A DNA stretch of 64,000 nucleotides from Bilabrum cf. latius (Eukaryota; Bigyra: Bicosoecida; Bigyra; Bicosoecida), in assembly GCA_965178125.1 (NCBI GenBank), contig OZ237748.1:124001-188000 (forward strand), given 5' to 3'. Positions 22,548 to 32,389 of the stretch are shown here, piece by piece (position 1 is the first letter of the stretch; each line of letters starts with the position of its first letter). The notes under the pieces were generated by a model. The model worked only from the letters and a program-made list of their open reading frames with translations, ran no database searches and had not been told where the DNA came from. A program made the translations under genes and the position numbers.

Positions 22548-24728
22548 ATGTCTAAAAGCGCTGCCAGGAAGCGTACTGTCGTGTCGCCGAGCATGTACGT
22601 CCGGATTCGGCCTGCCGTGTACGATGGTTCCGGACACGACAACCGGGGCGCACTAGCCGCGAAAACGCTCGCCGGTTGGACCGACACGAGCGTAGACCTA
22701 AGCTCGAATTATTCGAGCAAAGGGTCGAGCGCCACATATACGTTTCCGAGGCGCGTTATCCGGCCGGAACATTCCCAGTCGGAGATGGCCGACACGGTGC
22801 GGCTGGACCGAATCGTTGACCAGTTCACGTCCTTGCAATCGTAGTGAGAAGCGTTTGTACTAGCGTTTGGGCAGACTGGAACCGGCAAGACGCACACGAT
22901 GTTTGGGCCAATGGCGGGACTGTCCGACGCCGCTGCCACCGAAGCGACTGCTTCGACTTTGAGAACGGGCCGGGGCGAGCATTTTGAGGCTACTGCGTTT
23001 GCAAGTAATGATGCAAGCAGGTCTGAATCTGCCACGCAATCAGCATTCCGAGCAAAAACTGCAAACAGCGCCGCTGCCAGTGGTGGGCCTTCTCTACCGA
23101 AAGGCCCATCACCCGGATCCTTCGGTGGCAGCAGCCCGGGCCCATTAGGCCTACCTAGATCTATAACGTCTCCAAGTCGTCCGGGATCGGGCCCGGAAGC
23201 ACGTTTACAGACAGGAGAAGGTACAAGCGCAGTCGGATCTTCGGCCGGTGCGTCGCACCGTGTCCCAATTGGCAGCAGCAGCAGCAGCGCACTGTCCGTG
23301 CGCGCCCCCGCTGCTGCCGGCGCATCCGGTCAGCCGCCTGGAGGGTGTGACGAGTGCGAGCACGAGCACGAGCACGAGCACGAGGCGTGGGGGCTACTGC
23401 CGCGGTTCCTGGTGCGCTGCCTGCGACAGCTGGAAGGCGCTGCAATGCAGTGCACCGATGGGGCGGGTGCGACAGGACTGTCCAAGGCGAAGGTTCGTGA
23501 AGGTTCTTCGGGTTATCGCGCCACAGTGGGCAAAGAGGAGGAGGACAAGCCGGACATGAGATCGTCATCTGCTCCTGCTCCTGCATCTCGGAGAGCCGAT
23601 GCTGCGCCGAGTGCCGACGCTTCTCCTCGTGCCGACGCTTCTCCTCGTGCCGATGCTGCGCCGAGTGGGCAGCGGCACCAGCACAGGTGGGTCATGTGCG
23701 CCCGTGCGGTGGAGTTCTATGCGTTCAGCGGACAGGACTGCTTCGGCGAGGCGCCTGTTGACGTGGACGGGGAAACCAACAACGTCATGGGGGCCACTCG
23801 TCACACCATATCGAACCTTCATGAAGCCCTGCGATTCTGCAGGGACGTGCTCCGGCACCGCACCACCCGTTCGACTTCCTGGAACCCGAGCAAGAAGGGT
23901 CTGGGTAGTATAGGGACTCGAGCCGGGGCTGGGGCTAAGATTGGGGCCAGGACTGGGGTCGGGGCTGGTGATGCTGATGGGGCTGGGGCTGGGGCTGGGG
24001 CCGGAGGGGATGCTGAAGCTGGTGCTAGACCAAGCACGGGTGCGGCCGGCGGTAGCTAGGGCGGGCCAGGTGTGACGAGTGCGAGCGAGCACGCGGGGTC
24101 GAGCCGCGGCCACGCCGCGATCGTGCTGGATCTGTACTAGCGTGTCGGCGACCGCGTATGTACACGCAACTCGGTGACCTTCGTGGACCTGGCCGGAGCC
24201 GAGGAGCGGATGCCTGACCGTACCCCCTCGATGGAGATATACTCCGCCATGATGCTGGGCAAGCCGATGGAGCAGGATTGGGAGGCGTTCTTTATCAATT
24301 TCGAGCTCTCGCACCTCACTGACGCAATCGTGCGGGCCCTCATGGTGCACAAGCAGGGCAAGATATACCGTCCCATGGCCCAGATGGCAACCCCGTGCAA
24401 CAAGGTCCTGAGCAAGTGCTTTGACGGGCGAGCATCGCTGCACTTTGTCGCTACCGTGTCCCAGGCGCCTCAGTGCGGCTGGAAGACCTGGTTCACGCTA
24501 GAAACGGGGAGAAAGTTCAGGAGGTTGGTGGCCCCACCGAGGCGGAAGAAGCCGACGACGCTCGCGAAGGCGATGGAGCGCGCCAGGTCGGAAGAGGAGA
24601 GGTTGAGAGCCAGCTTGGGCAGCAGCGGCCGCCACGGCAAGTACCGAGGGATCAAGGAACAGCAGCTCGCAGAGGCGGAGAAAGAGCTATAGATGTTTCG
24701 TATGCTGGCGGAGGAGGGAATGAAGTGA
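22548..24728 (+). pseudogene. kinesin-like motor gene with one in-frame TGA
   Basis: The frame runs 22548-24728 with TAGs at 22842, 24057, 24138 and 24690 and ends in TGA at 24726. Motor landmarks appear in order: YVRIRPAV, the P-loop FGQTGTGKTHTMFGP, switch I as SSRGHA (usually SSRSH) and switch II as VDLAGAEE (usually DLAGSE). A Gly/Ala/Arg-rich insertion of about 350 codons separates P-loop and switch I. It carries three TGTGACGAGTG motifs. The defect is a TGA at 22845-22847, right after a TAG and just before EAFVLAFGQTG, where kinesins usually have Gly. The C-terminal motor part is strongly diverged. It is either a recent pseudogene, a GGA-to-TGA error, or a readthrough site. The rest of the frame is intact. 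Confidence 0.65.
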
Positions 24729-26071
24729 GATGATTAGCTAACCCAAGTTTGCTCGGCAACCCGGGCAACCAGCGGACCAAGTAGTCTAGATGGTCAGTTA
24801 GGCCCCCGAAGTGCGGTCCCAGAATATGGGGATTTTAGTTTGCCTTTCGCTAAAAGGCTGTCCTGATCGCCACATCTATATTTAATTGCAGATGCTGTAA
24901 TTAGGGTAGCTATCCAATGCATGATAGCTACCCAATGTATAAATATCCTTAACCTTAAAAACCTCACAGTGAGGCTCCCACCTGGCCCTTGTCCAACACA
25001 TAGTTCCTGTAGCTACCCTATGTAGTACTCACCAAGACTCCCAAGTACACTGAGGACGATCCAGCAACACCTTTGGATAGCTATCCGGATACCCGGCCAT
25101 TGTGGGGTTAAGGTGCAGCCGGAGCTCCTGGACTCCCGGGCTTGATCTCTGAAGAGGTGCTTCACCAGGCTCAGCAGCTGCGACTGCACCTCCCTGGACT
25201 CCACTCTGCGCGTTGAGTGCGACCGGCATTACTCCCTGCTGCTGGTTGGCCTCAACTTCGGCCTGCTCAGCTACTGCTGCAAGTGCTGCTGCTGCTTCAT
25301 GTTGTTGCTCTGCTCTCTGCGTCCTCACGTATTCACTCCTCCTCAGCAATAGCGCGGCGCGTAGCAGCCACTGGCAACTCAAAAGCGGACTCTGTGACGA
25401 AACTACATCTTGAACGAGGGCTTGGGACTTTTTAGGCTTCTCGCCTCACGCTTCAGCTGTAATGGCCTGAACCACCTGAGCTCCACCCTGAGTACCCATA
25501 TAGTCTATGGATCTTTCTTGGTATTAAGGAGACAGAGTCTGATTCGTTGTTGACGTCAAATGAGATGATAAGCGTCTGTGCGATGAGGATGGCTCTGCGA
25601 AGAAGGAGAACGCCGCAACACCTTGTCCGTAGGTGGGAAGAGGAATTGTAGCGTTAGACATCGTAATCTGATTAACGGAAGAGGCAGGCCACGAAGAGTG
25701 GAGGTTGGCATTTCTCCAGTCAATCGCCTCCATTCGGGGTGGAAGAGCTCAGGACTGACAGATCATCTTGAATTCTTTTGGTTGTGGTCTCATGGCTTCG
25801 GGTGCGGGTGCAGATACAGTTCAGCCGGAGCGCTAGGCCGTGATGGCAGGCTAAGATTTGAGTGACAATCAAGTCGCGTGCTATTCGGGCGCTGAGGAGT
25901 CGCACTCGCTAGTTTTTGCAACATCTGGCGTGAACTGTGCTAAAAATACAACGTGCTGCTACTTCCTTAACCTCTGAAGGCGAGTGCATCCAGGGATGAT
26001 GCCGGACTAGCGCTCTTGGTGTCTCACGCCACCTGTGCTTCCACGACCGCCGAACGAGCAGACAAACCCCC
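24729..26071. other. intergenic, AT-richer, with a doubtful small ORF
   Basis: Short related words (TAGCTATCC, TAGCTACCC) recur between 24900 and 25100 in both orientations. A minus ORF at 25029-25382 (117 codons, TGA stop) with a Gln/Ala-rich centre (AEQAEVEANQQQG) has no recognised domain. No gene is supported. Confidence 0.35.
25849..25912. repeat. dispersed repeat, copy 2 (partner at 10282)
   Basis: Shares GACAATCAAGTCGCGTGC and flanks with 10282-10345. Confidence 0.75.
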
Positions 26072-27757
26072 TCACTCATCCTAGGACTCGCCCACGTAAG
26101 CGGATACCTTCTTGAACATATTTTCCGAGTATCCCTTGACCGGAGACAACTTGTGACCAACCGAATGGTAACCAGTCACCCACATACGATAGAACGTGGC
26201 CTCCTGGCGCAGGTGAAGCGCATGGCCTAATACCTCAAGCACCCTTGCCGCGGGCCGCATGTAGGACGTGTCGATGCTCCACAGGTACGCCCCGCTGTCC
26301 ATGTCCACGAGAGCGAGATCTCCCGCGCGGTCGCACTCCTCCCCCGTGATGACGAGTGCACACTTCTGGGCCTTGCCCCCGGTTTCCGACTTCCACTTGG
26401 TAGATCCCAGTGATATCTTCTCTACCAAGTCGCAGTCGTCCTGCAACTCGAGGGTGCCTGGGAACATGTCATCCTCACGGATCGTCTGCCCCATGGCCAG
26501 CAACTCATCGCTCCACAGAGAGTTACCGCTGGCGGCAGGTCGCTTAGCGAGCGCCTTGGGGTCGCAACGACGTGGAGCCATCCCTTCGATGGCCACCTGC
26601 AGCGCCGCCGTCTTGCGACCGTTGCCAAAGGTCTTGTCGTCGCCGGGACTATTCAGGTCCGCCGACCCCGCAGACCACGCGATGTCGCCTCCCGGCTGGA
26701 GCAAGACGGCATTCCCGTCCCCCTGCAGACGAAGGACTTCCACACCCGGGTCCATCAGCGAGGAAGGCACCCGCCAGATGTACTGCCCCGAGGCGCTGTC
26801 CACGATGGCCAGGTCGCCCTTGGTGTCGCACCCTTCCCCCGTGATGACGAGTGCGCACTTGCCCTCGGTCCCTTTGCCCATCGTGTTGGTCGCATACCGC
26901 GCCTAGCCCCCTCGGTACACCACCAGGTTGCAGTCTCCCTGCATGCGCAGCTCGACCCCCTCCCCCTCGCCCGCCTTCAAGGCGGCCCCGGCACGCAGCA
27001 CCTGCCCCGGAGAGAGCACGTCGCCGTCGGTCACTTGCTGGTACGGCGATTGCAGGGCCTTTGCATCGCACTGCAGACTGTGCACGTCCTCCCGCACCTC
27101 CAGATCGAAGCGGAAGTGATCCGCGTTGGACGGCAAGTTTCCGGCGGTGTTGGTGCTCCACAGCCGGTGCCCCCCTTCCTGAAAGAGAACGACATTGCCG
27201 TCATCCTAAACCAGAAAGGTGTGCACCTCTGGTGTGAAGATAGAGGATTGTACCCGCCAGAGGTACTTGCCTGTGTCCGTGTCGATGATGGCCAGGTCTC
27301 CCTGCGTGCTGCACGATGCATCCGTCAAGAGAAGCGCGCAGTGGGTGGACCGCGTCTCCCGTGGCCCGCCCACGTCGATCTCATCCGAATGACCATTGGC
27401 TTTGACGACCAACTTGCAGGACGGGTTGACCCATATCGTTGTCTTATCCCAGTATAAGACATCGCGTTTACCGGAGGGGGTCTCGGAATGCAGGATTTCG
27501 CCTTTCCCGAGCCTGTCGCCCTTTGCCGGCTTCCTCGCTGCCAAGGCGCTGACATCGCAGGAGAAGGTGTCAAGTTTGTCACTGATCATACTTTTTACAT
27601 GGCTGCGACTATCGTGCCTACTGTTGCTGGCGTGGACCGAGACCGATGACATAGAGCCAGCGCTGCGAAGGTGCTGCTGGCCTTCTGCTCGTCGCCCGTG
27701 CACAGTGACCACCGAACAGGCGGCCAAAGCCAGCGAAATGGAAGCGATAGATTGCAT
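26072..27757 (-). CDS. secreted protein with repeated bulb-type lectin-like modules
   Basis: The start MQSIASISLALAACSVVTVH is a good signal peptide. TAGs lie at 27206, 26903 and 26081; after the last come only Asp-Glu and then TGA at 26072. Modules of about 90-150 residues repeat, each with CALVITGE-type, GDLAIVD and YLWR-type segments and a motif of the QxDxNxVxY class known from mannose-binding bulb lectins. The motif residues seen are TAG-DDGNVVLF, LRMQGDCNLVVY, LRLQGDGNAVLL and LELQDDCDL. The TAG occupies the Gln position, where the other copies have CAG. The second TAG (26903) aligns with His in the neighbouring module. The family binds mannose or related sugars; here that is inferred from the motif alone. 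Cysteine pairs suggest disulfides. Confidence 0.75.
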
Positions 27758-28189
27758 ATCTATGATGAGACCTAGGTTTATCTTCGTGATGGGTGGCAAG
27801 GAAGCCCGGCGATTAGGGGACACGCGCACGAGCAAAAACAAATCCTCGGATGCTTTACTTGAAGTAACGCGCGGTTTTCCGGAGCGCGCTGCGCTACGCT
27901 ACGCGCGCAGTACACGACCGCACGAGGTCCATACTTGCGCCTCCGTACCATGGTAGGCACCGCTCTAAGGTCGGACAACCCGAGAGACACCAAACTCGTT
28001 AAGTAAGTAAGGGTACAGCAACTTTCGCCATGGCCACTGCTGCTCCCTCCCTCGAAGGCGCGCAGCGGGCGTTCATGTCGACGAGGACCAACTCTAGAGC
28101 TGCAATTGTTTACTGTCAGAATATCCAAGTATACTAGATCTATCCTACTAGTTCATTGGGCGTATTGCTTCCACACTACAGGGTAACTG
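27758..28189. other. upstream region of the lectin gene
   Basis: About 430 bp between the lectin start and a minisatellite. No gene is recognised. Confidence 0.4.
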
Positions 28190-28541
28190 AGCTGGACGAT
28201 GCAACCTCAGTTCACTCCTCCACCGCCGAACTGGACGATGCAACCTCAGTTCACTCCTCCACCGCCGAGCTGGACGATGCAACCTCAGTTCACTCCTCCA
28301 CCGCCGAGCTGGACGATGCAACCTCAGTTCACTCCTCCACCGCCGAGCTGGACGATGCAACCTCAGTTCACTCCTCCACCGCCGAGCTGGACGATGCAAC
28401 CTCAGTTCACTCCTCCACCGCCGAGCTGGACGATGCAACCTCAGTTCACTCCTCCACCGCCGAGCTGGACGATGCAACCTCAGTTCACTCCTCCACCGCC
28501 GAGCTGGACGATGCAACCTCAGTTCACTCCTCCACCGCCGA
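28190..28541. repeat. 39-bp minisatellite, about 9 nearly identical units
   Basis: The unit contains GACGATGCAACCTCAGTTCA followed by CTCCTCCACCGCCGAGCTG. Copies are almost identical, implying recent expansion. Several frames stay open through it on both strands, which is a repeat artefact. The stop codon of the adjacent minus-strand gene (28524-28526) lies inside the first unit it meets. Confidence 0.95.
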
Positions 28542-29681
28542 CCGCTTCTGTCTCCTCCTTGCGCCACCAGCACCACTGCCACCGCCACTTCGTCGCTTGA
28601 CCGGACCTCCAGAAGCTGCAGTGGATCCGCGCACAGTCCCAGCCGTGGCAGCCAGCTGAGGATCGGCCATGGCACCATCGACCTTTGCATCATGAGTTGC
28701 ATCGTCAGTGGCAGTGATGGTGTTTCCTTCCCCGGCCTTTGCCTTTGCCTTGTCTTCGTCCTCGTCTTTGTCCTTGGTCTGGGGCTGCAAGGGAGAGATC
28801 GACTCTTCATCTTCGACTGATGATGCCCCCTCCGGCCCGCTCGCCTCGGCACTGTCATGCGATGCACCGGCCTCGTCCTCCTCCGTCGGCACATCACTCG
28901 TCACACTGGCTTCCACACTCGTCACACCGGGATCCGCCTCGTTGCCCTCGTATGGCGCCTCCAGCGAAGGCATCCCTTTCCGTGGCACGCACCCCTCCGT
29001 CAGCCAGCCCACGGGCTCGTACTTCCTCAGGAAATACTTAATCCATTCATCGGCGCCCGACCCGCCCCCGTCTCTGCTCTGCTCCTCCCACGCCTCCCTC
29101 GTCTGCAGCTCGTCAGAGATGTCGAAGTTGTGCCTTGCCAAGGGGATGGAAGCATCGCAGTGCGTCAGCACGTGGTATCCCTTCCCGGGACCGTAGGCAG
29201 ACATGTTGCTCGTCACATCGAACACGATTCCTTTGCAGGACAGGTACAGCCGGCGTCCGTCGTCACCAATTTCTGGATTGGCGAGTTCGGGGTCGATGCT
29301 CGCGTCAGTGCCGTCGCACCGCTTGATTTCCTCGAGATTATATCCTCGCTTTGGCAAAGAAGCCCGGTAAGCCCGCACGGCGTTCTTGCGTAGCGCCTCG
29401 GCTTCCTGCTCGTCCGTCTGGCAGCACATGCCGCCGCACGTGAACAGCTTGACTAGCATTGAGGGAAACAATGCCGACGCCGCGGCTACAACTACGACTG
29501 CAGTTAGCAATATTCCGTCCCATCCAAGTCTGCCGGCGAGATACCGCTGCAAACGCCCCTGCTCGGATTTCTCCCCTGAGCTGATGGGTTCTTCTTCGCC
29601 TGCCGATGCAGCGGCTGCAACTAGCTTTGCTGCAAGTAGTGCTGCTGCCAGCGCTACCACAGTACTAGGTGCCCCCTTCAT
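28524..29681 (-). CDS. membrane-associated cytochrome b5-like (MAPR/PGRMC family) protein
   Basis: Starts at MKGAPSTVVALAAALLAAKL, a signal or anchor-like sequence, followed by a second hydrophobic helix (ILLTAVVVVAAASALFPSMLV). The MAPR-type heme/steroid-binding fold follows: DDGRRLYLSCKGIVFDVTSN, AYGPGKGYHVLTHCDASIPLA and WIKYFLRKYEPVGWL. The C-terminal 130 residues are acidic and low-complexity, ending in TGA at 28524 inside the minisatellite. Two TGTGACGAGTG motifs (reverse) lie in the tail. MAPR proteins bind heme and act at the ER in sterol and P450 metabolism; that is family knowledge. The length of 385 exceeds the usual 190-250 because of the tail. Confidence 0.85.
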   Translation of the reverse strand: MKGAPSTVVALAAALLAAKLVAAAASAGEEEPISSGEKSEQGRLQRYLAGRLGWDGILLTAVVVVAAASALFPSMLVKLFTCGGMCCQTDEQEAEALRKNAVRAYRASLPKRGYNLEEIKRCDGTDASIDPELANPEIGDDGRRLYLSCKGIVFDVTSNMSAYGPGKGYHVLTHCDASIPLARHNFDISDELQTREAWEEQSRDGGGSGADEWIKYFLRKYEPVGWLTEGCVPRKGMPSLEAPYEGNEADPGVTSVEASVTSDVPTEEDEAGASHDSAEASGPEGASSVEDEESISPLQPQTKDKDEDEDKAKAKAGEGNTITATDDATHDAKVDGAMADPQLAATAGTVRGSTAASGGPVKRRSGGGSGAGGARRRQKRSAVEE

Positions 29682-30017
29682 TTGATTAAAATGCTGGTAT
29701 TGGGTATCACTAAACGAGTGTGGATAGGAACCGGCGAAATGCCACACGTGGTTCGCGATAAAACCGGAAGAAAGCGACGAATACAGCGACAACTTGTTGA
29801 ATCTTCCCTGTGCTGATCCACGACGCGGACACCGCGAAGCATTCACCCTTTTCTTGCTTCAAACTATTCATGGCATGTCGCTTCCATCGTCCCAAACCAG
29901 CATGCGCTTCCTTCCTTCCCCCCGCAGCCCACACCTCCAGCCAACCCCCACGCCCCACGCCCCACACTCCACGAACGCAGCCTACATCGATTCCCCAGCA
30001 ATGCAGTGCAGTTGCAC

Positions 30018-31821
30018 TCACGCGTACTCCTTCTTGATAATCTTTGCGATCGTGTTCAGCTGGATGTTGCTCGTGCCCTCGTAGATCGCCCCGATCTTCT
30101 GGTCCCTAAAGTACTTCTCCACAGGGTAATCCTTCGTGAACCCAACGCCCCCCATCCACTCGATCGCCTTGGAAGCCGCCTTTTCGGCCACCTGAGAGGC
30201 GTACAGCTTCGCCATGGCGGCTTCCTTGACGAAATCAACACCGGCTTCCTTCCTTCTCGCGGCGTTGTAGACAAAGTTACGGGCGGCCTCGATCTCCATC
30301 GCGACCTGCGCGTGCTGGTGCTGCATTCCCTGGAAATCGCCGATGGCCTGCCCGAACTGTTCCCGCTCAAAGGAGTACCTCATCCCGTGGTCAAAGGCGC
30401 CCTGCGCGATGCCAAGCATCTGCGCCGCTATGCCCACCCTTCCCTCGTTCAAGATCTCGATCGCGATCTTGTAGCCTTTGCCCACCTCCCCAACCACCAT
30501 GTTCTTCGCCACCTTGACACCATCAAACGTTACGGGGCATGTGCTGGATGCCCGGATCCCCAGCTTGTCTTCCTTCTTTCCGACCTCTAAGCCCTCCGCA
30601 TCACCTTCCACGAGGAAGCATGTGATCCCCCTGTACCCCTTGCTGAAATCCGTGTTGGCCAGCACCAGGAACAGACCCGCTTCCTTGGAGTTGGTGATCC
30701 ATGCCTTGCTCCCGTTGATCTCCCAGTGGTCCCCTTTGTCCTCCGCCTTGGTCTTCATGGCGAAGGCGTCGCTGCCCGAACCAGCCTCCGAGAGACAAAA
30801 GCAGCCGAGGGTATCGGATGCAAGCTTTGGGTATGCGAAGGCCTTCACCTCATCGCTCGCGTACATTGCAAACACGTTGTTGACAAGGGTGTTCTGCACG
30901 TCTACCATCACGGACACGGAAGCGTCCACACGGGCCAGTTCCTCAACCACGAGGCAAGCAGCGGTGAAGGAAGAACCGGTGCCTCCATGCTCCATGGGGA
31001 TCTCCACTCCCATGAGCCCTTGCTGGAACAGGCCGTCGATGACGCCCTTGTCCATCGTTGCCGTTGCGTCCATCTCTCGCACGAGAGGGGCTACTTTCTC
31101 CTGGGCGTAGGCTCGCACTGCGTAGGCGGCAACGCGATGTGGACGGCAACGCGATGTGGGCGGCAACGCGATGTGGACGGCAACGCGATGTGGGCGGCAA
31201 CGCGATGTGGACGGCAACGCGATGTGGACGGCAACGCGATGTGGACGGCAACGCGATGTGGGCGGCAAGAGGGAAATTTCACGGCGACAGCATACTGTCA
31301 AGTTAGGTTGTTCTGACACATACACAGGGTGTTAGTTTTCTTCCAACAAACAAGCAGCGTCCGTTGCAGGCAGCAGGGCAGGTACGCAACCACCCGGGGA
31401 CAAGGCACCATCCCTCGCCCCAGCGCGCCAGCACCTCATGCTGCCCAGGGACGCTTTGTGCATCTCATGTGCAATCCGCGATGTGGCCAGATGCTTTCCA
31501 AATGCTGAACTCGGGACAAAATGCAAGGACGGACATTTGATCTCCCGAACCGACAGTGCACCCAGCTCTCTTGTGTCCTAGGTGCTTGAACATTGAAATA
31601 CATCATAGCCAAGCAGTCGTACACTCATATGATTCAATCTTACCCATGTCGCGGATGGCAGTCTCCTCCTCGGTGAAATGCCCGATAGGCAGAGCTCCTG
31701 AGGTTGCAGCTGCACTTGCCGAGGCGGCAAATGATCTAGAAGCGCGAGTAGCAGTCTGGCTGCGCGCTCCAGAAAGAGTCTTGGAAACAATCTTTAGTGC
31801 CGCTCTGCCCGTTCGCATCAT
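30018..31821 (-). CDS. ACADSB: mitochondrial short/branched-chain acyl-CoA dehydrogenase
   Basis: Exon 1 is 31821-31644 and exon 2 is 31117-30018. A 526-bp intron (donor GTAAGA, acceptor CTACGCAG) rejoins [16 protein letters not shown]. Exon 1 encodes a Ser/Arg/Ala-rich mitochondrial presequence and [12 protein letters not shown]. Exon 2 covers the whole flavoprotein: [18 protein letters not shown] (FAD/substrate binding), [32 protein letters not shown] and [21 protein letters not shown] with the catalytic-base region [14 protein letters not shown]. It is 425 residues long, close to animal enzymes, and shares their C-terminal wording. It oxidises branched short-chain acyl-CoAs in isoleucine/valine catabolism, passing electrons to ETF. 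The stop is TGA. Confidence 0.95.
31122..31266. repeat. 17-bp minisatellite in an intron, about 8 units
   Basis: The unit GCGATGTGGACGGCAAC (alternating with a GGGC variant) repeats right up to the 3' splice site of the ACADSB intron. The open frame through it is an artefact. It replaces the usual pyrimidine tract region, so splice efficiency could depend on copy number. Confidence 0.92.
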
Positions 31822-32389
31822 GTTTACTTCAAACGCGAGAAAATGGGCCACATCAGCGGTTCACATGATATCGTATTTGCCACGTTACATATACAGCGCG
31901 GCGAGAAGCTAGGTTCCGCAGAGTCTGCAACGAGGCGTAAACAGAATCAGAAGGGGGGCTCACCTGCATCAATCTGCTTGATTGGATATCCGATTGGGTT
32001 GTGGTAACATACGTCCATGGGAAGCCCCTGAACTTACCGCAATCGTACTAGATTTGCAGCCTTCCGCCCTCAGCTAGGACAGCAGAACTACTGATCTACT
32101 GTAGTAGTACATACCTTGGCATTTACGAGGCTATTATTTGATTAGTCAGTTAGTGCACTTCGCCCATATTTGCACGAGAAGGACTTTCTGGGCTCCAGCA
32201 TATTATTCGTGGGCTTCGCAAGGGTAGGACAGTCCGACGAGCATACATAGTCGAAGCTAAGGCCAATTGGCAGCGTGGCCGTTTACTCAATAGGACAGTT
32301 TGAACCGTTGTTAGGCTTGAACGCGCTTCAGTGGCAGCTAACGGCCACTAGACGACTTTGACGACTCGAGGCGAGCACTTGCCCTTGCC
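31822..32389. other. divergent intergenic region between ACADSB and the BAR-domain gene
   Basis: About 570 bp, presumably carrying both promoters. No TATA box or other element could be assigned with confidence. Confidence 0.4.

Noticed and set aside
22828-22844. A 16-base mini-intron (GT...AG) to remove the TAG in the kinesin-like gene
   Set aside because: Removing 16 bases would shift the downstream P-loop out of frame. Other introns in the window are above 100 bp.
28156-28659. + strand ORF of 13-residue repeats (ELDDATSVHSSTA)
   Set aside because: The minisatellite unit is a multiple of three with few stops, so several frames on both strands stay open. The minus-strand MAPR gene overlaps it.
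30018-31325. Continuous ACADSB ORF including Arg/His/Pro repeats at its N-terminus
   Set aside because: The repeat part is intronic. A clean GT-AG intron links the catalytic exon to an upstream exon with a mitochondrial presequence and the missing helix.
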